A DNA stretch of 64,000 bases, taken from the NCBI GenBank assembly GCA_002633005.1, contig NMRA01000004.1, positions 1,125,066 to 1,189,065 on the forward strand, read 5' to 3'. Position numbers and translations under genes: made by a program. Within the stretch, counting starts at the first letter, position 1; every line of letters begins with the position of its first letter. Under the pieces are notes generated by a model. It was not told where the DNA came from, did no database searches, and was given only the letters and a program-made list of their open reading frames with translations. The DNA is from Phoronis australis (taxonomy: Eukaryota > Phoronida > Phoronidae). This document shows, one piece after another, positions 31,641 to 45,640 of the stretch.

Positions 31641-34600
31641 AAGTTGTACCACAGTTGGTACAAGTCGTAGATAGTCTCACAAGTGAAGAGCTAGGAACAA
31701 AACAGGTGTAAAGGTATACGCTTATCAATCTCACCTTGTTGAATGTCTGGCTTTTGACCCTTGATTATTGAATCTATTTTAATATTGAATTACTTTTAAT
31801 GTGTCATTCATCATGAGTGTGCCCCATAGGGTTTTGTTCATCTGTTGTAAAACTTTCCGATGTTGTGCAGTCGCACTTGTTTTTAAAAGTTCTGCACTCA
31901 ATAGATGTGCGGGCATATATTTCAATGTTCATCCGTTTGCAGCCAGCTATGTCATCTCTTGTCAAGTGTTCAGGATTTCAATTTGTGTCTTTTCAATGGT
32001 TTCTGCCAATATCTATTTTTTTAATTCAAGTGGCATGTAAGCATGTTTACAAGCTCAACCTTAATGTCTGGAGTTCAGAGGACAATTTATTACCATTCTT
32101 CTTTCTTCGGCATTCCTTTGTTTTTTGTTAGCCAACTTCTGTTTATGTTTCCTGGGGTATCATTCATGCTTCAGAACTCGTTTCTGCCTATTCAAATTTA
32201 TTATTATGGTCCGAATTCCTATAAAAGATTATTGACGGCAAATTTGGCATGGCAAACTTGGTAGACTGGGTATTAATGTTTTAATTTAGTGGAAATCACT
32301 TGAACAGTGCTGGTTAGCATCATTTCTCGAATAACTGTCAAACAATTTATAAATTGTCCTTGTTTTTTTCCTGCTGTCTAACTTGGGAGAGCTTAGACGC
32401 TGTCTCAGTTCCAACCCTCAGTGATCAATATTCTTGTGGATACCTAGGAATTGAAAGGACTGGCTAAAGTGTGACCTTAAAATCGCTTCGTTTCCATTCT
32501 CGGCCCCCACTACTAAATCGGAATAGGGTTTGACTGCCGAAATCAGGTGCAACAGGAAGTGTGAGTGGTCAGTGAGTAGGCATTTCCTGTAGTGACATCA
32601 AAGCTAGTGTATTGTTAACATGCATATTTGTGTTTTTATTAAGGTGAAATCAAGTGGTATTTTCTTTTTTTTTTGAAATGTGACCGAAGTTTGAGGTGCA
32701 TTGTCTGCAAATGAATATACTGTAGAGATGTTGGGGGCTTGGAAATGTGGTATTCATAAGATCACCAGGATTAATAAAAATACTCAAAGTAGTTTATTTT
32801 TAGAAAATGTCGATTAAGTCAAAAATTTATTTCACTATTTCCTTTATATCAAAAGGGAAGCCACAATTTGAAAGTTCAAAATCGAACCGGTGAACGCTCA
32901 TAAGGACATAGCCACCTATTAGGGCAAATATGGTAATGGGACTCAATATTTCAGTGGTTAGTTGTGTTATGGTAAACAGAAGAGCACAATGTGTTGAGTG
33001 TATTGGGTTTTGTGGTCTGCATGCTTTCCTGGTTGTATCTTTCAACACACATCCCACATGTGTAATGGCTGAACTCCTTCACAACTGAAAATACCTTAGA
33101 ATAGATGTTATGCACCTCTGTTTGACTTATGACTTTCAAAATTCAATTTTTATACAGATTTAAGTTTTTAGACTGAAATGTGTTTTCCAAAAAGTAGCTT
33201 AATGTTGGAATTAAAGTTGCTAGACCTGAGTTAGGCGATGAGATAAATAAATCATCTTGTCTCACATGTTTCATGTGGCATTTCTCATTTAAACATATTC
33301 CTAATTTCTCATTAACACAGTTCTCTTCTTAAAAGCCCTAATTCTATTCTCATCAACCGCGTTTTTCATTTTGTTATGACGATTTCAGGCTGACTTCCTC
33401 CTATGGGTAGAGGGCGCTTCATTCATGTACAAAACCGGGATTGGCACATCGAAACATACCATGACCTTTGATTCAGGTTTGAAAACCCTCAAAGTCATGT
33501 GTCTGCATTTCTAAGAATAACCACAAAAAAATAATCTGTGTCCACAGAAAACGTGGACTATCAGATCAAATGCTAGTGACTAGTCACATATTTGTGGAAA
33601 AATTGAAATTTTGTGGAAACTTGCATCATCTTGTCCAGTTTCACTTCTGACCAATTTAAAATCAGTCGAAAATAGTAAAAGCAAGTTTGGCACAGGTTCC
33701 AAACACTTAATCTATTCAGCCTTTACTATTTTTGTTTTTTACACTTTCACGTGTTTTTGAAATGACAATCTCCGCTAATCAATGCCTGTACTTCAGCCAG
33801 TTTTCCGTTAGACCTTTAGTTTCACTGGGAGTAAGTTGCATTCAGTGATATTTTGGTTCAATTCAAATAAGCTACTAAGTTGTATGATTAATTTTTGTCT
33901 GCTCTCTCAGCTTGTGGTATAACTTGTTAGAAACAGTATCATATTTAGACCATGTGTGAGGAATTAACCTTTGTTTCACCCGGTAAATCTTGAGATGTTT
34001 TTCATTTACAGGAATACCACCATTGGCTGACCTATTACTTCTATGTTAAATACTATGCGCTGGTATTTGAAATAATGTGTTTTTTAAATTGCTCAAATGT
34101 TTTGCGTATTGGCGCTTGTACCTCAGGGCCAGAACAGAAGGATAGCTACCCAAAGCTCGAATGCAAAAAACTCTTGGTTCATAGCTCATGTCCTGGAGCA
34201 AAATGGTCTATAATTATTAAGCGTTATCCCTGTAAGTGACTTTTAACCCTAATATGAACCCTGAGGATTTTGCATTAGTGAGGTAGTGGGGCGACTGTCT
34301 CACTTGTTAGATTTCTTTTACCTGGTGAGCGTAAATTCTCAAAAGTAAAGAAATGAGTTTAGTTTAGTGCTAAGTCGATTACCACCAGTAACCACCGAAA
34401 TTTAACCATTGTATCAAAAAACATAGGAACGTAGTTTACAAGTCAGTGTGTATTTTGCCTCACTGTATGCTGATAACAATGAGGCGAGGTAAATCTCATG
34501 TATGGCAGACAGCTGAGCTGGTGACTCTCTGTCTGTGGTAGGCCTAAGCTTGGTACACTGACACAATGGGCTATACTGATGCATGTATTTTAAACTAGGT

Positions 34601-35660
34601 GATTTTTGTGTCTTCTTCAGGTTTAGTAGGTTTTATATCAACAAATTCATTGATATTCAAGAATACATAAACATTAAGCATAAAACTTCAAGAACCTGGA
34701 TAATACCTGAATCATCAGTTAAGTGACCTGATCAATCTGAAGCTAACTTTGGATATAGATCACTTTGCTGTTATAAAACCTTGTTCTTTTCCCAAATAGC
34801 ACCTGATTTCTGGGTTTGCTAAGAACTAACAGTTCATTGATCCTGGAGACCATGTCCTGCACATAAAATAAGACCTTTCCCTAAGGTAATTGACCCTAAA
34901 TCAAAAGTTTGTTTGAGATGAAGGGCAGGTTTATGGGTGCTTTAAATTATTCCAAATTACTTGGAAACAACTGGTGTATTTTTTGGTAATGCAAGCGATG
35001 TACAATTAAGGTGCTGGAAGGATTTAAGGTACATGTTTGCAGTGTATTGTGGTTAAATGGCCCTCAAGTTTTGACTGAAATTAGGCGTGAAAGGTCCTTG
35101 AATGTGGCGACTTGTAATCTTTACGAGGTCTCCAAGTCAAGCCGTGCTAGAATAGGTTTCCTTTTCCATAGTAACAGGCAATGCTTCGTTTTCGAATTCA
35201 CAATTTTATGTTGGCCAACCCTAATAAAGACCAGTGTTTTTTGAGCCGTCGGTGGTTTCATTGTTCTTCTTGGTAATAAAAATAGACTCCTATCATTGCA
35301 AGGAATACTGTGAGGCCCATTTTATGAGAGTAAAAAGCCATATTCGATTTTCATTTTAGCCAGTTAAACTGTTCAGAATGTTGCTTTAACTTGGGCATTG
35401 ACAAGTAGCCGTAGCATAAAGAAGCTTCATTGTAAAATTTCCAATTTAGGACGCAGTGTGGCCGACTGGTGAAATGTTATTTTATCATTTTTTTCCACTT
35501 GTAGCACCAAATTAAATGCATTTCCATGTTCGAGTTTTGTACCACAGCTAACCATCAGACAAAGATTTGAAAAATTGTGGGCATTTACAACATTGTTGGA
35601 TGCCCTTGAACGTTCAAAAAGGAGTTTCACTACTTGTGCTTGTCCAAAATTGGTGAGGTT
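31641..35660. other. No gene seen
   Basis: T-rich non-coding sequence. The overlapping open segments at 31801-32264 arise from a strongly T-rich, stop-poor stretch and have no motif. Nothing else is recognised. Confidence 0.5.
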
Positions 35661-35732
35661 TTACTATTCACCTCTTTCACGAACGCGGGGCGCTGCTGTC
35701 GTGTTGATCGAAAACGAGGCGCCTTGACAAAC

Positions 35733-35873
35733 ATGGCATCGTCCTGCAAGGTGTTGTGGTCTAAGGACTTATCAACGTTACCAAAAATCAAGTTGTCTGA
35801 TGTTGAATCGATCTCCAAAAAACATCCAATACTTACGGCAACTAGACTTTTACCCTCCTCAGCCATTCCTTAG
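35733..35873 (+). other. Possible short coding segment, unrecognised
   Basis: An ATG at 35733 opens 46 codons (MASSCKVLWSKDLSTLPKIK, then LSDVESISKK, ending at TAG 35871). The composition is protein-like and GC is higher than nearby. It is preceded by the inverted terminal matches of the composite element, so it may be a captured or degraded first exon. I recognise no family. Confidence 0.25.
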
Positions 35874-36109
35874 TAGTTTTCCCTCTTTTGAAAAAGTGTG
35901 GAAGTCAGGGATATACCCACTGGCTTTTACTTTTAGTCTTGAAAAACCCTGCTCGCCAGCTGGGCGAGTGCCGGAGCTGAGAAAATCTACTCGCCAAGCC
36001 CGAAGTTCGGTCACCCGGCCGTTGGCGCCAGTCACCACAAACTTGCTGCTAATTTAAATAAAAATCATCGTTTCGTGCACTGATGTCACCATTTATTAGG
36101 GCTACCAGA

Positions 36110-36648
36110 TCGCTCTAATAAGCGCCCAGGGGGACTCTTTGTAGCCTACGGCAGTTAAAACCTGGTCTCCGAAACGGGTGAAATCGGAAGCTAGGATTCA
36201 TCAAATTTACGTGCTGTGACGTATGTGTAACCTATGACAGACTAGCTACAAAACTGTGGTGCATTGCTATCAAACTCTGTTGTTAAATTACGGCGATCTT
36301 TTTAAAAAAATGTACTGAAATCCCAGGGCGAAAACTTGCCGACTGATGCGTCGCTGCTTCGCGATCGTCGATAGGACAACTTGAATTCTTGAGTAAAAAT
36401 AGTTTCGACTCAAATTACCTGAAATCCTCCCAAATAGCCTTTCCTAAGATTCTTAAGTTCCTGTGGACTCGGAGTCGGGATTAACCGCAGAAGTCAAAAT
36501 CTAGTGCGCTAGATCACACCCCGCAACGAGAAAAATCTGGACGAACAAATATGTTGTTTCACGTGACGTTTGTATTGAAGTGAATCAGCTGGTGTGCACC
36601 GAATGAGCGAGCGCGTGCGTGTCATCAGTGTTCATTTGCCAGAGTAGC
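36110..36648 (-). repeat. Inverted-pair repeat R3, copy 2
   Basis: This is the reverse complement of 28022-28612, with divergence. Landmarks on + are AATAAGCGCC, TGTAACCTATGACAGA, CAACTTGAATTCTTGAGT, GACTCGGAGTCGGGATTAAC and GTGTCATCAGTGTTCATTTG. It lies inside the 35.67-37.83 kb composite. Confidence 0.8.
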
Positions 36649-36693
36649 AGGCCCAATGAGCTGTATAATGTAGTATATTTATCTCATTGAGCA

Positions 36694-36716
36694 GGCCCAC
36701 ATGTTATATGTGGGCC
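36694..36716. other. 9-bp GC-rich hairpin
   Basis: GGCCCACAT and ATGTGGGCC form a perfect stem around a 5-base loop. It resembles the CCCACATAT/ATATGTGGG hairpins at 52.75 and 57.72 kb. Confidence 0.6.
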
Positions 36717-37830
36717 CTAGCGCGCGCTTCTTGGCCAAGTTTCGATTCGCAATTTTTATAATTTTTCGTGTACAAAACAATCTAGATTCCTGTTGTGGGA
36801 GAAGATCTGTACGGGAAAGATACAATACAAATCCCGTTGACCTGAGTGCGCTGCGTCTCTTCTGATCAGGGCCAGACCATGTAGTGTGACACTTTCCTCG
36901 CAAGATCAGCAAATCTTTTGCGTTCTTTTTGAAGCACTGCGGAATGATCTGAAGTGTACAGCCACGGCTAAATACCGACATAGCGGCGAGGCTCGTGGTC
37001 TACTAGAAATTACGCGCACAATGATTTTTCAGAACTGTCGGATATTATTGATAAATTGAATACATTTACTGTAGAATTTTAGAACTGTGAGGTAAGACAT
37101 TTTTCGCACTGATATATACACGTTCATGGACTGGGCGCTTATTTTAGCGAAGTCTGAAAACGAGTGGGGACGCTTATAGGGGCATGGGCGCTTGTTAGGA
37201 CGAATGTTATAAAAATAATTTTGGCTAAAATGACATTGTACATTACAATAAGAAATCAGTTCCAAGAAATATGGTATTTTATTTGCTATGAGCACATGGA
37301 CCGGTCTTCCACCTTTCTCCCCTTTTCTTCGTTTCGGACTAGTCCACAAATTCTTTGTGCACGACCACACACTGTGTTTTTTTGACGAATCGCGTAACTG
37401 GTGACATGTACTGAATCGGTAGGGTCGCACTGCGCCGATGTTTTTTACTGCCGGAGCATCGACACGATGACCAAACTGAACCTTAAATTCATGATAAAAA
37501 CAGCACAAGGAGGAGGAAAATTATTCATATTCATCTGGGAAACGATATATAGTGCTTTTGCGCTCTGAAATTTGCTCGCCACCGGGCGACCGTCAAGTCA
37601 ACTTCTACTCGCCCAGCACCATTTTTACTCGCATTGGCGACTGGGCGAGTGGCTAAGATATCCCTGGGAAGGATACCGACGAGATATTACTGGAATTGGT
37701 ACGTTCAGGCACTGCACACTGTACACCATGGCCAGCTGGCGATCACTCACGAGGTTTTATCATTGTGCCTCGTTTTCGATCAGTATTTAAAGATGGCGCG
37801 GGAAGATGGCGCTTTCGTGAAATAGGTGAA

Positions 37831-40800
37831 TAAGGCTAATTCTTTTTAAGCTTGTATTCAGTGTGCTTGAAGTTATAGTTTACCACTAAAGCCCAACTGA
37901 CATTGCTCATGTCACATATCAAAACTAGTAAAAATCAATCTTGCATACTGTTAGGCATTTCCTTGGCCATTTTTATTTTAGTTCATAATCATTCTAAGAC
38001 TCCAGTCTGTCTGTGTGGCTTTGCTGTCCCTCTCTCCCATTGCTTCAGTGCTTATCTTTAAACCATTTGTTGCTTTGGTGACACAATTTGTCCATAATCT
38101 TTCTCTTCATAGTAAATATGTACATTGGATGACTATTGTGCCGTTTCTATGTGTTTTGACATCCCAGAAATATTTCAAGAAAAAAGTACACAGGATTTAT
38201 TTATTCTACTAACTGTCATGTTCCCACAGGATTCAGGAATAGGGTACTGCAAAGTTGTTTCCCCTATTGGCAGACACTGACACTAAACAGTCAATGCATG
38301 TGCTGCACCAGTGTTTTTTTTCAATACAGAGAAGGACTGGAATTTTAATTGAATCAACAAATCAGTACACTGTGAAACCCCCTCCCCTCCCCTGGTAAAA
38401 TCCAGGAAATTTAGTAATTAACTCAGAATCCAGGCAAATTCATGTCCTATTGTGAAAATTTTTGTAAAATTTGCTTGAAAAATACAAGGTGATTCTATCG
38501 AAATCTTATCAATGTGGCACCAGTCTTCTGTCTCTCTGAGGCGTTGAATTATCAGATAACAAAATTTATGCTGCAGGTATTATCTATTTATGTCAGGTGA
38601 TTAGTTGAATCTAAAGTGTGCTCAATATTGATTGCCAGCTTCACTTCATGGTGTAATTTGGACATGGACTTTGTATGTCTAATGACTCGAGCTGTTGGGA
38701 ATTTGATCGTACAACCTATGTTCAGCTTGCCTCTGGTCTGGCCCACTTGGTAAAAAGCATGGTCATGCTTTTGATTTCAAATCAACCAGAGTTCATCATG
38801 TTGATTTATGAATTGTATTTAGGTCATTAATTCTATTCACAGGTGGACCCATGTTATATTCTCAAATAATATTTCAAATACTGTTGTTGAATTGTAAGGT
38901 GACTAGGTATAATAATTGCTACTTGAAAGTAGGACTTTTGGGGTTGTTCAAGGGGAAAGCCACTAAGCATTTGTGTTTGCTTAACTAATCACACTGGTTT
39001 GGGAGACATTTTTCTGCATTAATTGCTGTTTCCTTGCATGTATTTACAATCAGCACAACAATTGATAATGATGTAAACCATTGGCTTGCATCTCGGTTCT
39101 GCATTTAATACACCTGTTCAGCTGACATGAATGATGGACACAGATTGTGTTAGGGAGTCAGGCATTATGTTTGCATAATTTGCACTGAATGCAGAGTCAA
39201 GCTGTGGGCATTTTCAGGGCCATTTACGTCATTCTGTAGTGGTCTCTGGATGGTACCTACTCACCAAGGGAGCATTGCCAAGTGAACTGTTAGAAAAATG
39301 TTTCAACAAGATAACAAATGTAACATCAGTAACACTTGCTTTCCCCTCAAGTTAGATGTGCAGCCAAAGGGTGTGGGACAGTGAATTTGACTGGTACATC
39401 AAATGCTGAATGCGGTAGAGTGCATCTTTAATGGAATGCATGCACAAAGTGGCCTGATTTTGGAAATGTGGATGTTCAATGCTAAGAAAATCCAAAAAGG
39501 TTTCACGTTTTGAGAAAATGATGTACCAGCTTGGAATTGTAGGTGGTAAAGCTGTCCCAGAAGTTTTGTTCTTCTTGAAATTTCGCTGATTTTGGAACGA
39601 GTGGAGATTACAGCACTCCCGTTGTACAAATCTTGCTTTTACCCTTTGAACAGTTAATGTCCATTGATTCCACACAGTTCTGATTGGATGAAGTCTTTGC
39701 ATTCACTCACCAGGGACCTGAGAGTGTTTCCTATAAACATGTTGTGTCTGTATTATCTCTCATAATAGCAGCAGTATATCAACTGTAGACCATTAGTTAG
39801 GGGTTTAGTATTGATCAAGTTCAGCAAAACTAATAGACAGATACATTTATGTGCTGAGATTTCATGCCACAGGCAGGGGACTACTATTGTCGCCAAGCTG
39901 GAAGCCAGTTCAGCTTTCTGTCCGTACATCCAACTGTGAAATAAATTACTCTTGGATTACACTAGCTGTTTTGTGCCCAGTGTCTTAACAACTAATATTG
40001 TTAATGAGTGGGCATTGTATGGCGAGTGGTGGGTGTCCTCTTGGACTCAATGGTACTATCTCACCAATTTTGGACAAAACTTATTGGCTGAATTAATCTT
40101 TTTTAATTTTTTAAGGCTCCTGGCGTTGTGAATGACTGCAATTTCTTGAATCATTGTCTGCTGTAATGATTAAGTACGCATTGTTTGCTACTGGTCTTTT
40201 AAGGAAAAATACAATTTCATTTGTCTGCCGTATTGCGTCCTAAATTGGGGAGATCGTTTTCTCACTTAAAAGTGGGTTTTCTGTGCCATGTTCTTTTGTT
40301 ATCGTGACATTGGATGTGTTTAATGCACATGTAATAAATTTTAATAATCGATATTAGTACTAAAGAGAGGCTAAAATGGATTGAAGTGTAATTTTATCGT
40401 TGGTTTGATGTCAGGGTAGATCTTTGTTTTAATTGTATAATTGTATTTTGTAGCATTGTGAAATTTGAAAATAAAAATATATCTCCATTTTTAGTGTTTC
40501 GATGCACCACTTCCACAGGCAATCTAAATGTTCATTTGATTGTCAACTCTTCCAACAGTGTTATTTTAAGCCACTTTCCATCCCCAGAATTAAACCACTG
40601 ACAGTGATGAAATTGCTTTCAAATTACTCCTTAGTCAAATTGGAAATGAAAACTGGCGGTTTATTGTCGCTTGAGACCAGACTCTACAATAGGTTGGCTT
40701 ATGTCACATGGTGTCGTTTTATGCAACAAGGGGGCCCGTGTAATTTTTTATGCACCAAGCGTGGTCTCATGGAATAGGGGACTGTTGGGTATTTTCAAAG

Positions 40801-43800
40801 CCAGGCATTACTTCTGGTTTGAGTAAGGAGCAAGTGGTGGGAATGCTTGGGTCAATAGTCACTTTAATAAAAACAGAAATTCAGATGGGATGAAACTTAT
40901 GATGGGCGGTTGAAGCGGCTGTCATTCACAGCACCAAAATTAGTCAATGTTGTTAACACTGAGCTGACATTCACACTTAACAGTTGTTTGAAGGGTTTAC
41001 TGATATATAACATAGTTGTATTGTACTACATTATCCAAGATATCAGAAACACATCCTACAAAGCCTGCGTATTAATCACAAATGAGTTGGCTTTAGATCA
41101 TGTTTCATATTGATCAACCAATGTCTACAAATGCACCTTATGGTCTAATGGGAAAATGAACTTAAACTCCCAGATGCTTAAAACTATAGTCACTTGAATA
41201 GAACAGTCTGTCAAACTTTGATGAAGGACTCTATTTAAGGTGAAACACCTGTGTGGCATGGCTGTGCTAATGAGATTGCCATCCTTGCCATGATAGGATG
41301 ATGGGCGATTAATTGAGACTGAGATTAGAAATGCAAAACTTCATCAATAAACAGGTTTCCGTCCTGTTAAACATGGTTTCCCCTTTGGTAAACCATGGTT
41401 TAATGGTTTGTAATTGGAGCTCACCCACTCAGTGTAAAATTACTTAGAGATTGGTCAACCATATTTGAAGACAATTATGACTTGTGTTGGTTGTGAAATT
41501 ATGAAATTCTTTGCAATTCACTGTTAAGCTGGTTAAAAGAAGATTGAATTGGCCTTTACTATATTAAAATTGGACTCTTAGTTTTCATGACCATGATAGG
41601 ATCCCATTTCCATTACCAACGAGAGCAGCGAAACCATTGGGGACTCAAGAAAATGCTTAGAGCTTATTCAGGCCAACTAACCCTAAAATTAAGTTTATAA
41701 ACAGGCATGTTTACATTGTCCATGGCTGAGTTGCCCTCTCATTCAGCAGCAATTCAAGTTCAGATGAGTTTGGTACCATTTAAACCCCAAAGCATTGTTC
41801 AGAATTCAATATTGACCGCTAATCAGCAGTAAAATCCTTCCCATCCACCTTTAATTTCACAAGTACTTCACTGTTGACCGGTGATTCACTGGTGTTAACT
41901 GTTAAACAAATGCCAAGTAGTCTACACAGAATCTTCTCTAATGAGACTTGCTGAAAAGGTGGCTTCCTCTTCAGTTAATAAAATGGTCTGTAATGAACCA
42001 GAGCAGCTGTTACATGCTTTAGCCCCTCTGATCTGAAGCAACTCAATTTACTATCAATTTAGACCTCACTCCACTCGCATTCCTCGAAAAGTCCTATTTT
42101 TACCCAAGAGCTGAAAATTTTCTTGATTATGTGTTTATGGATGTATTGACAAACTGCTAGGTCATTTGTGGCCTCCACTGACAAAATACTGGGAGGCTCT
42201 CTTGACCACATTGAGCTGATTGGATTTTTGGTACCACTTCAATGGACTTAACACACGGGACTCCCTACAGTATAAACATGGACATTCGAACACCAGCATG
42301 ATGTGCTTGAACTCTCTGGTGTGGAGAAATTTTACATTTGTTGATTTCTCATAAATCACTGTCACAGCAAGTGTCATTGGGCAGATGATTTTAAAAACAT
42401 GAGTGTTTTGGGACATCCAGTTGAAATCATTTTAAATATTGGAAACATTTTATAACCAACCACTCTATGTTATCTGACCGGGGCTATCCAATCGTCAAAA
42501 ACAGCAAGCATTCAAGTAATTAATGCTTTCTCATGATGTTTACCACAAAACGTTTCCTGGTAGTAAACAAGTTAATTATGAAATCAGCATTTTGTGCCTT
42601 TCCTGGATATTATTTTGTTCATAGAATCCACTCGATTTCTCAATTATTCCTGGAAATTTCTAAATCCACCTATTTAGCATACCCATGGGGAACGAGTCAA
42701 ATTGTATTTCATGGTCATATTTCTCAATAGAAATAAAGATTGAGAGTTGTAGTCTCCTTTTGGCTTGGCTTGTATAGTGCAGTTATCATACAAAAACCTT
42801 TTTGTATGAGATTACGGTCCATTTGCACCATTGACAATTTGGACTACGGTGATTCTCTTAATTTGCATGAAAATAATTTGCCAAAGTTGTCATTTTTCAG
42901 AGGCCAATTACTTTACAACAAAAACATAGATAATGTATGAAAAGATGTTTTCCGACATGTAGACCGTACACACCATGCTGGTAATTGACTAGAATTTTCT
43001 GAACATTTAGTTTTGAGAAGAAATTTGACAAAATAGAACTCCACTTGTCGGCGTGTAATAAGCTGAATAGGAGATGAATTACTGTATTATTTTATTATGC
43101 AAAATATTTGTTGTTTGCCTAGAGATGTTTATTTTGTGCGATAACGTAAATGGATGAAATTCACGAGGTTTCAAACAGAATTCCCTTATTTCAGTAGTAC
43201 ATATGTTTTTGTTTTTTGATTTTTAAAAAAATAGACTGTAATCAACGGAATCTCCCTATTGTGGCCACGACATGTTCAACTAGTTGTACATTCTTTCTTA
43301 AGATGGCACTGTTCCATTTAAATTACGGTTTTGAGAAACAATAAACATGGTGTGCAGCAAATTATTGGTAAAACGGAGATGCGCCATAATTCAGCGGAAA
43401 AAGTAAGGCAATTCACAGGTTATTTATCAGTTCAAAATAGTGAAACGGAATTTGCTACTGTGCAATATGGCAAAATGGAATTTTATCTTTCTTAAAATGG
43501 ATTGCTCTGTTTTTAAAAACGGGAAGTCGTGGTCTCTATTCGCCTCAGTCAAAATTGACGTTCCTGTCTATAGTTTCGAAGCAACCAAGATTTTTGGTCA
43601 TTAAATCCCATTGAACAGTAACGTGAAGTCGTACTAAAGTCACTAACTAAAATAGACTGAATTTTCGGCGGTTAGCACAATCTTCCCGTCCATTTACTCC
43701 ATAGTCATGTCGTATGCAACTGGTCGTATTTAACAAAACAAAGGGTTCTACCCCAAAACATGAACTTAAACCGAATAAACTGTACGATATTAGATGCTAA

Positions 43801-45373
43801 GTTTGCAAACAAAATCAGGGACACATAATAAAAAAGCGATGTCGCTAGATTCAACAAGTCAACAGCAAGTTACTATCCTGAACCACAAGGCCTTGTCAAA
43901 ATTTTAATGATAGTTCAGAACAGATGTGCTCCAGTTCCTCTTGATTGTGTCCAGTCAGCTTGTAACAAATTCGTGAATGTAGCAATTCAATGACTCACAC
44001 CATCCTTCCTGGATTTTTTTGAATTTCCAATCTTGGGTCTGATTTCATGGTTTGGTTGTATAAACTAGAAAGTTTTGTTTATAGCCATTCCTTGTTTATG
44101 GCCATTTCTTGACAAATGAGCTTGTTGTCTTTGGAGAGTAATGTTAGCAGGCATTCACCCACACAATATTACATCAGCATTTCCTGTCAGTTCCCTGGCT
44201 ATATTCAGGACTTGCTTGGATAGCTTGAGTCTTATTTGAGGATGATGAAGCATGGAAGAAGGGATTACATTTTAGCAATGTATGTTTTTTTGAAAGCCTT
44301 TGTAAATTCAGACACAGTTAATTTGCATTCTTTGTTGACCAGATAGTGTGAATTGTTTTAAAATCAGAGTTGATCTTGCCTTTTTAGAAAAGCAGTTATT
44401 TCTTCAGAAATTTTTACCTTAATGTACGTTTGACGAAGACATTACTAATAAAGCATTTGATCAAATAATCTTGTTCCGTTTCTGCTATCTTAGCAGTTTT
44501 TCTCTTCTGTAATGGGTGATAATAACATTCAGTCATCCATCCATCACAGAGGTTGTTGAACCTACCACCAGATGTCAGTTGTGACTGAAGAAAGGGTTTC
44601 CTGAAAGTAGTCCCAGTTTAAGAGAAGTCTCCATGTTCAAAAAAAAACTCCAGCACTGTAAGCCCCAGTGAAAACAAAAAGAAACATATCTCGTAGCCCT
44701 TCGGGAGATCTATCATTAGCCAAAATTCTGAAAGGTTATGGGAAATACCAGTGCAAATCAAGAAAACTGTCAGAATAAACTAATGGATATTGTAGATGCA
44801 GTGCATTTTTAACCATGTACATCAAATTTCTACACCAGACACCAGAAAAATTATTCATCTAACCAAAGACAATTGCAGTTGGTAAACAACTTTGCAAAAA
44901 TTATATTAGAAAATCAATCGCTTATGTCTAATTCATTTATAAATATAAAGACAAATTCTGTGAAGAGTCACGTTAGATACGTTCAAGATTCATTTCTCAC
45001 TTTGAAGTCATGTCTGTTTCCATTTTGGCAGGCTGGATTTAATTTTTTCTTATGTCAGAACTTAATATCTAAATCTAATCCAAGTGGTCAGTGCTTTTAT
45101 CCAGTTCTCTCACCTGCACTGACTTTCTCTGATTGGTAAGCTAAAATAGTAAGGTTATTTAGGCCTTCATAAACAAGCCGGTGCACTTAGCCAAATAAAT
45201 GTCTACATTTTTATTTTAATTCAACTCTCAAAATTTAAATTGTTTGAAAATTGAAAAGTTGTAGAATTAGATTTTTAACTTTTGCGAATCTGCCATTTAT
45301 CAGCTGCATGACCATGCGTAGTAAAATTTAGCCCTAAACCAAAGCAGTTTCGTAGCAAAACAACAGTATAAAT
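37831..45373. other. No gene seen; a single R1 core at 40211-40260
   Basis: Mostly T-rich non-coding sequence. Short open segments (39352-39702 minus and 40502-40777 plus) have no motifs and no flanking splice context that I trust. The R1-like core TTTCATTTGTCTGCCG then TTGCGTCCTAAATTGGGG lies at 40214-40251. Confidence 0.5.
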
Positions 45374-45640
45374 AGCATGACCAAATTTCATTTGATACAT
45401 ATGTTCAACATGAAATCTCAAAAGCGCTGTTACATTATTTTAAATTATCTCGTTTTTGTTTTATGCGATTTTTTATGAAAATCATGAAAGCCCTGTTTTT
45501 GGTAGTTCCTGGTGCAGAAGTGAAACATTTGTGAAACAGTCCCAAAGAGTGTTGTGAGAATAGTGCATAAGTCACATGTTCAGGCTTCATATGAATGCGA
45601 TCAGCCATTTCTGAGATATAATGCTCTGAAAGTAGCCAAA
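45374..45640 (+). repeat. Dispersed repeat R2, copy 2
   Basis: It aligns with 3121-3375 (CATGACCAAATTTCATTTGA, TCAACATGAAATCTCAAAA, TAGTGCATAA, GCGATCAGCCATTTCTGAGA). It contains TGAAACAGTCCCAAAGAG at 45533, which matches the MITE terminus; no partner terminus is nearby. It is followed by a short TA run (45643-45655). Confidence 0.65.

Larger units (their letters stand above)
35667..37830. mobile_element. Composite element with inverted ends, containing an R3 copy
   Basis: Three nested inverted matches flank the interval: TTCACCTCTTTCACGAACGCG (35667) with CGCTTTCGTGAAATAGGTGA (37810), GATCGAAAACGAGGC (35706) with its exact inverse (37767), and CAGGGATAT (35906) with ATATCCCTG (37658). Short CTCGCC/GGGCGAG hairpins sit inside both ends. 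The interior holds the inverted R3 copy (36110-36648) and GCGCTTATT-type sequence. No transposase is recognised. Confidence 0.5.

Noticed and set aside
31801-32264. Three overlapping plus-strand frames with hydrophobic peptides
   Set aside because: The hydrophobic content comes from T-rich DNA (Phe, Leu, Ser codons). There is no start context, domain or splice signal.
37029-37508. Minus-strand 159-codon open frame
   Set aside because: It crosses GCGCTTATT-type repeat sequence inside the composite element. It has no recognisable domain, its composition is erratic, and the opposite strand is also partly open. Most likely a chance ORF.
39352-39702. Minus-strand 116-codon frame
   Set aside because: No motif, a second frame is also open in the same place, and no splice context; treated as chance.
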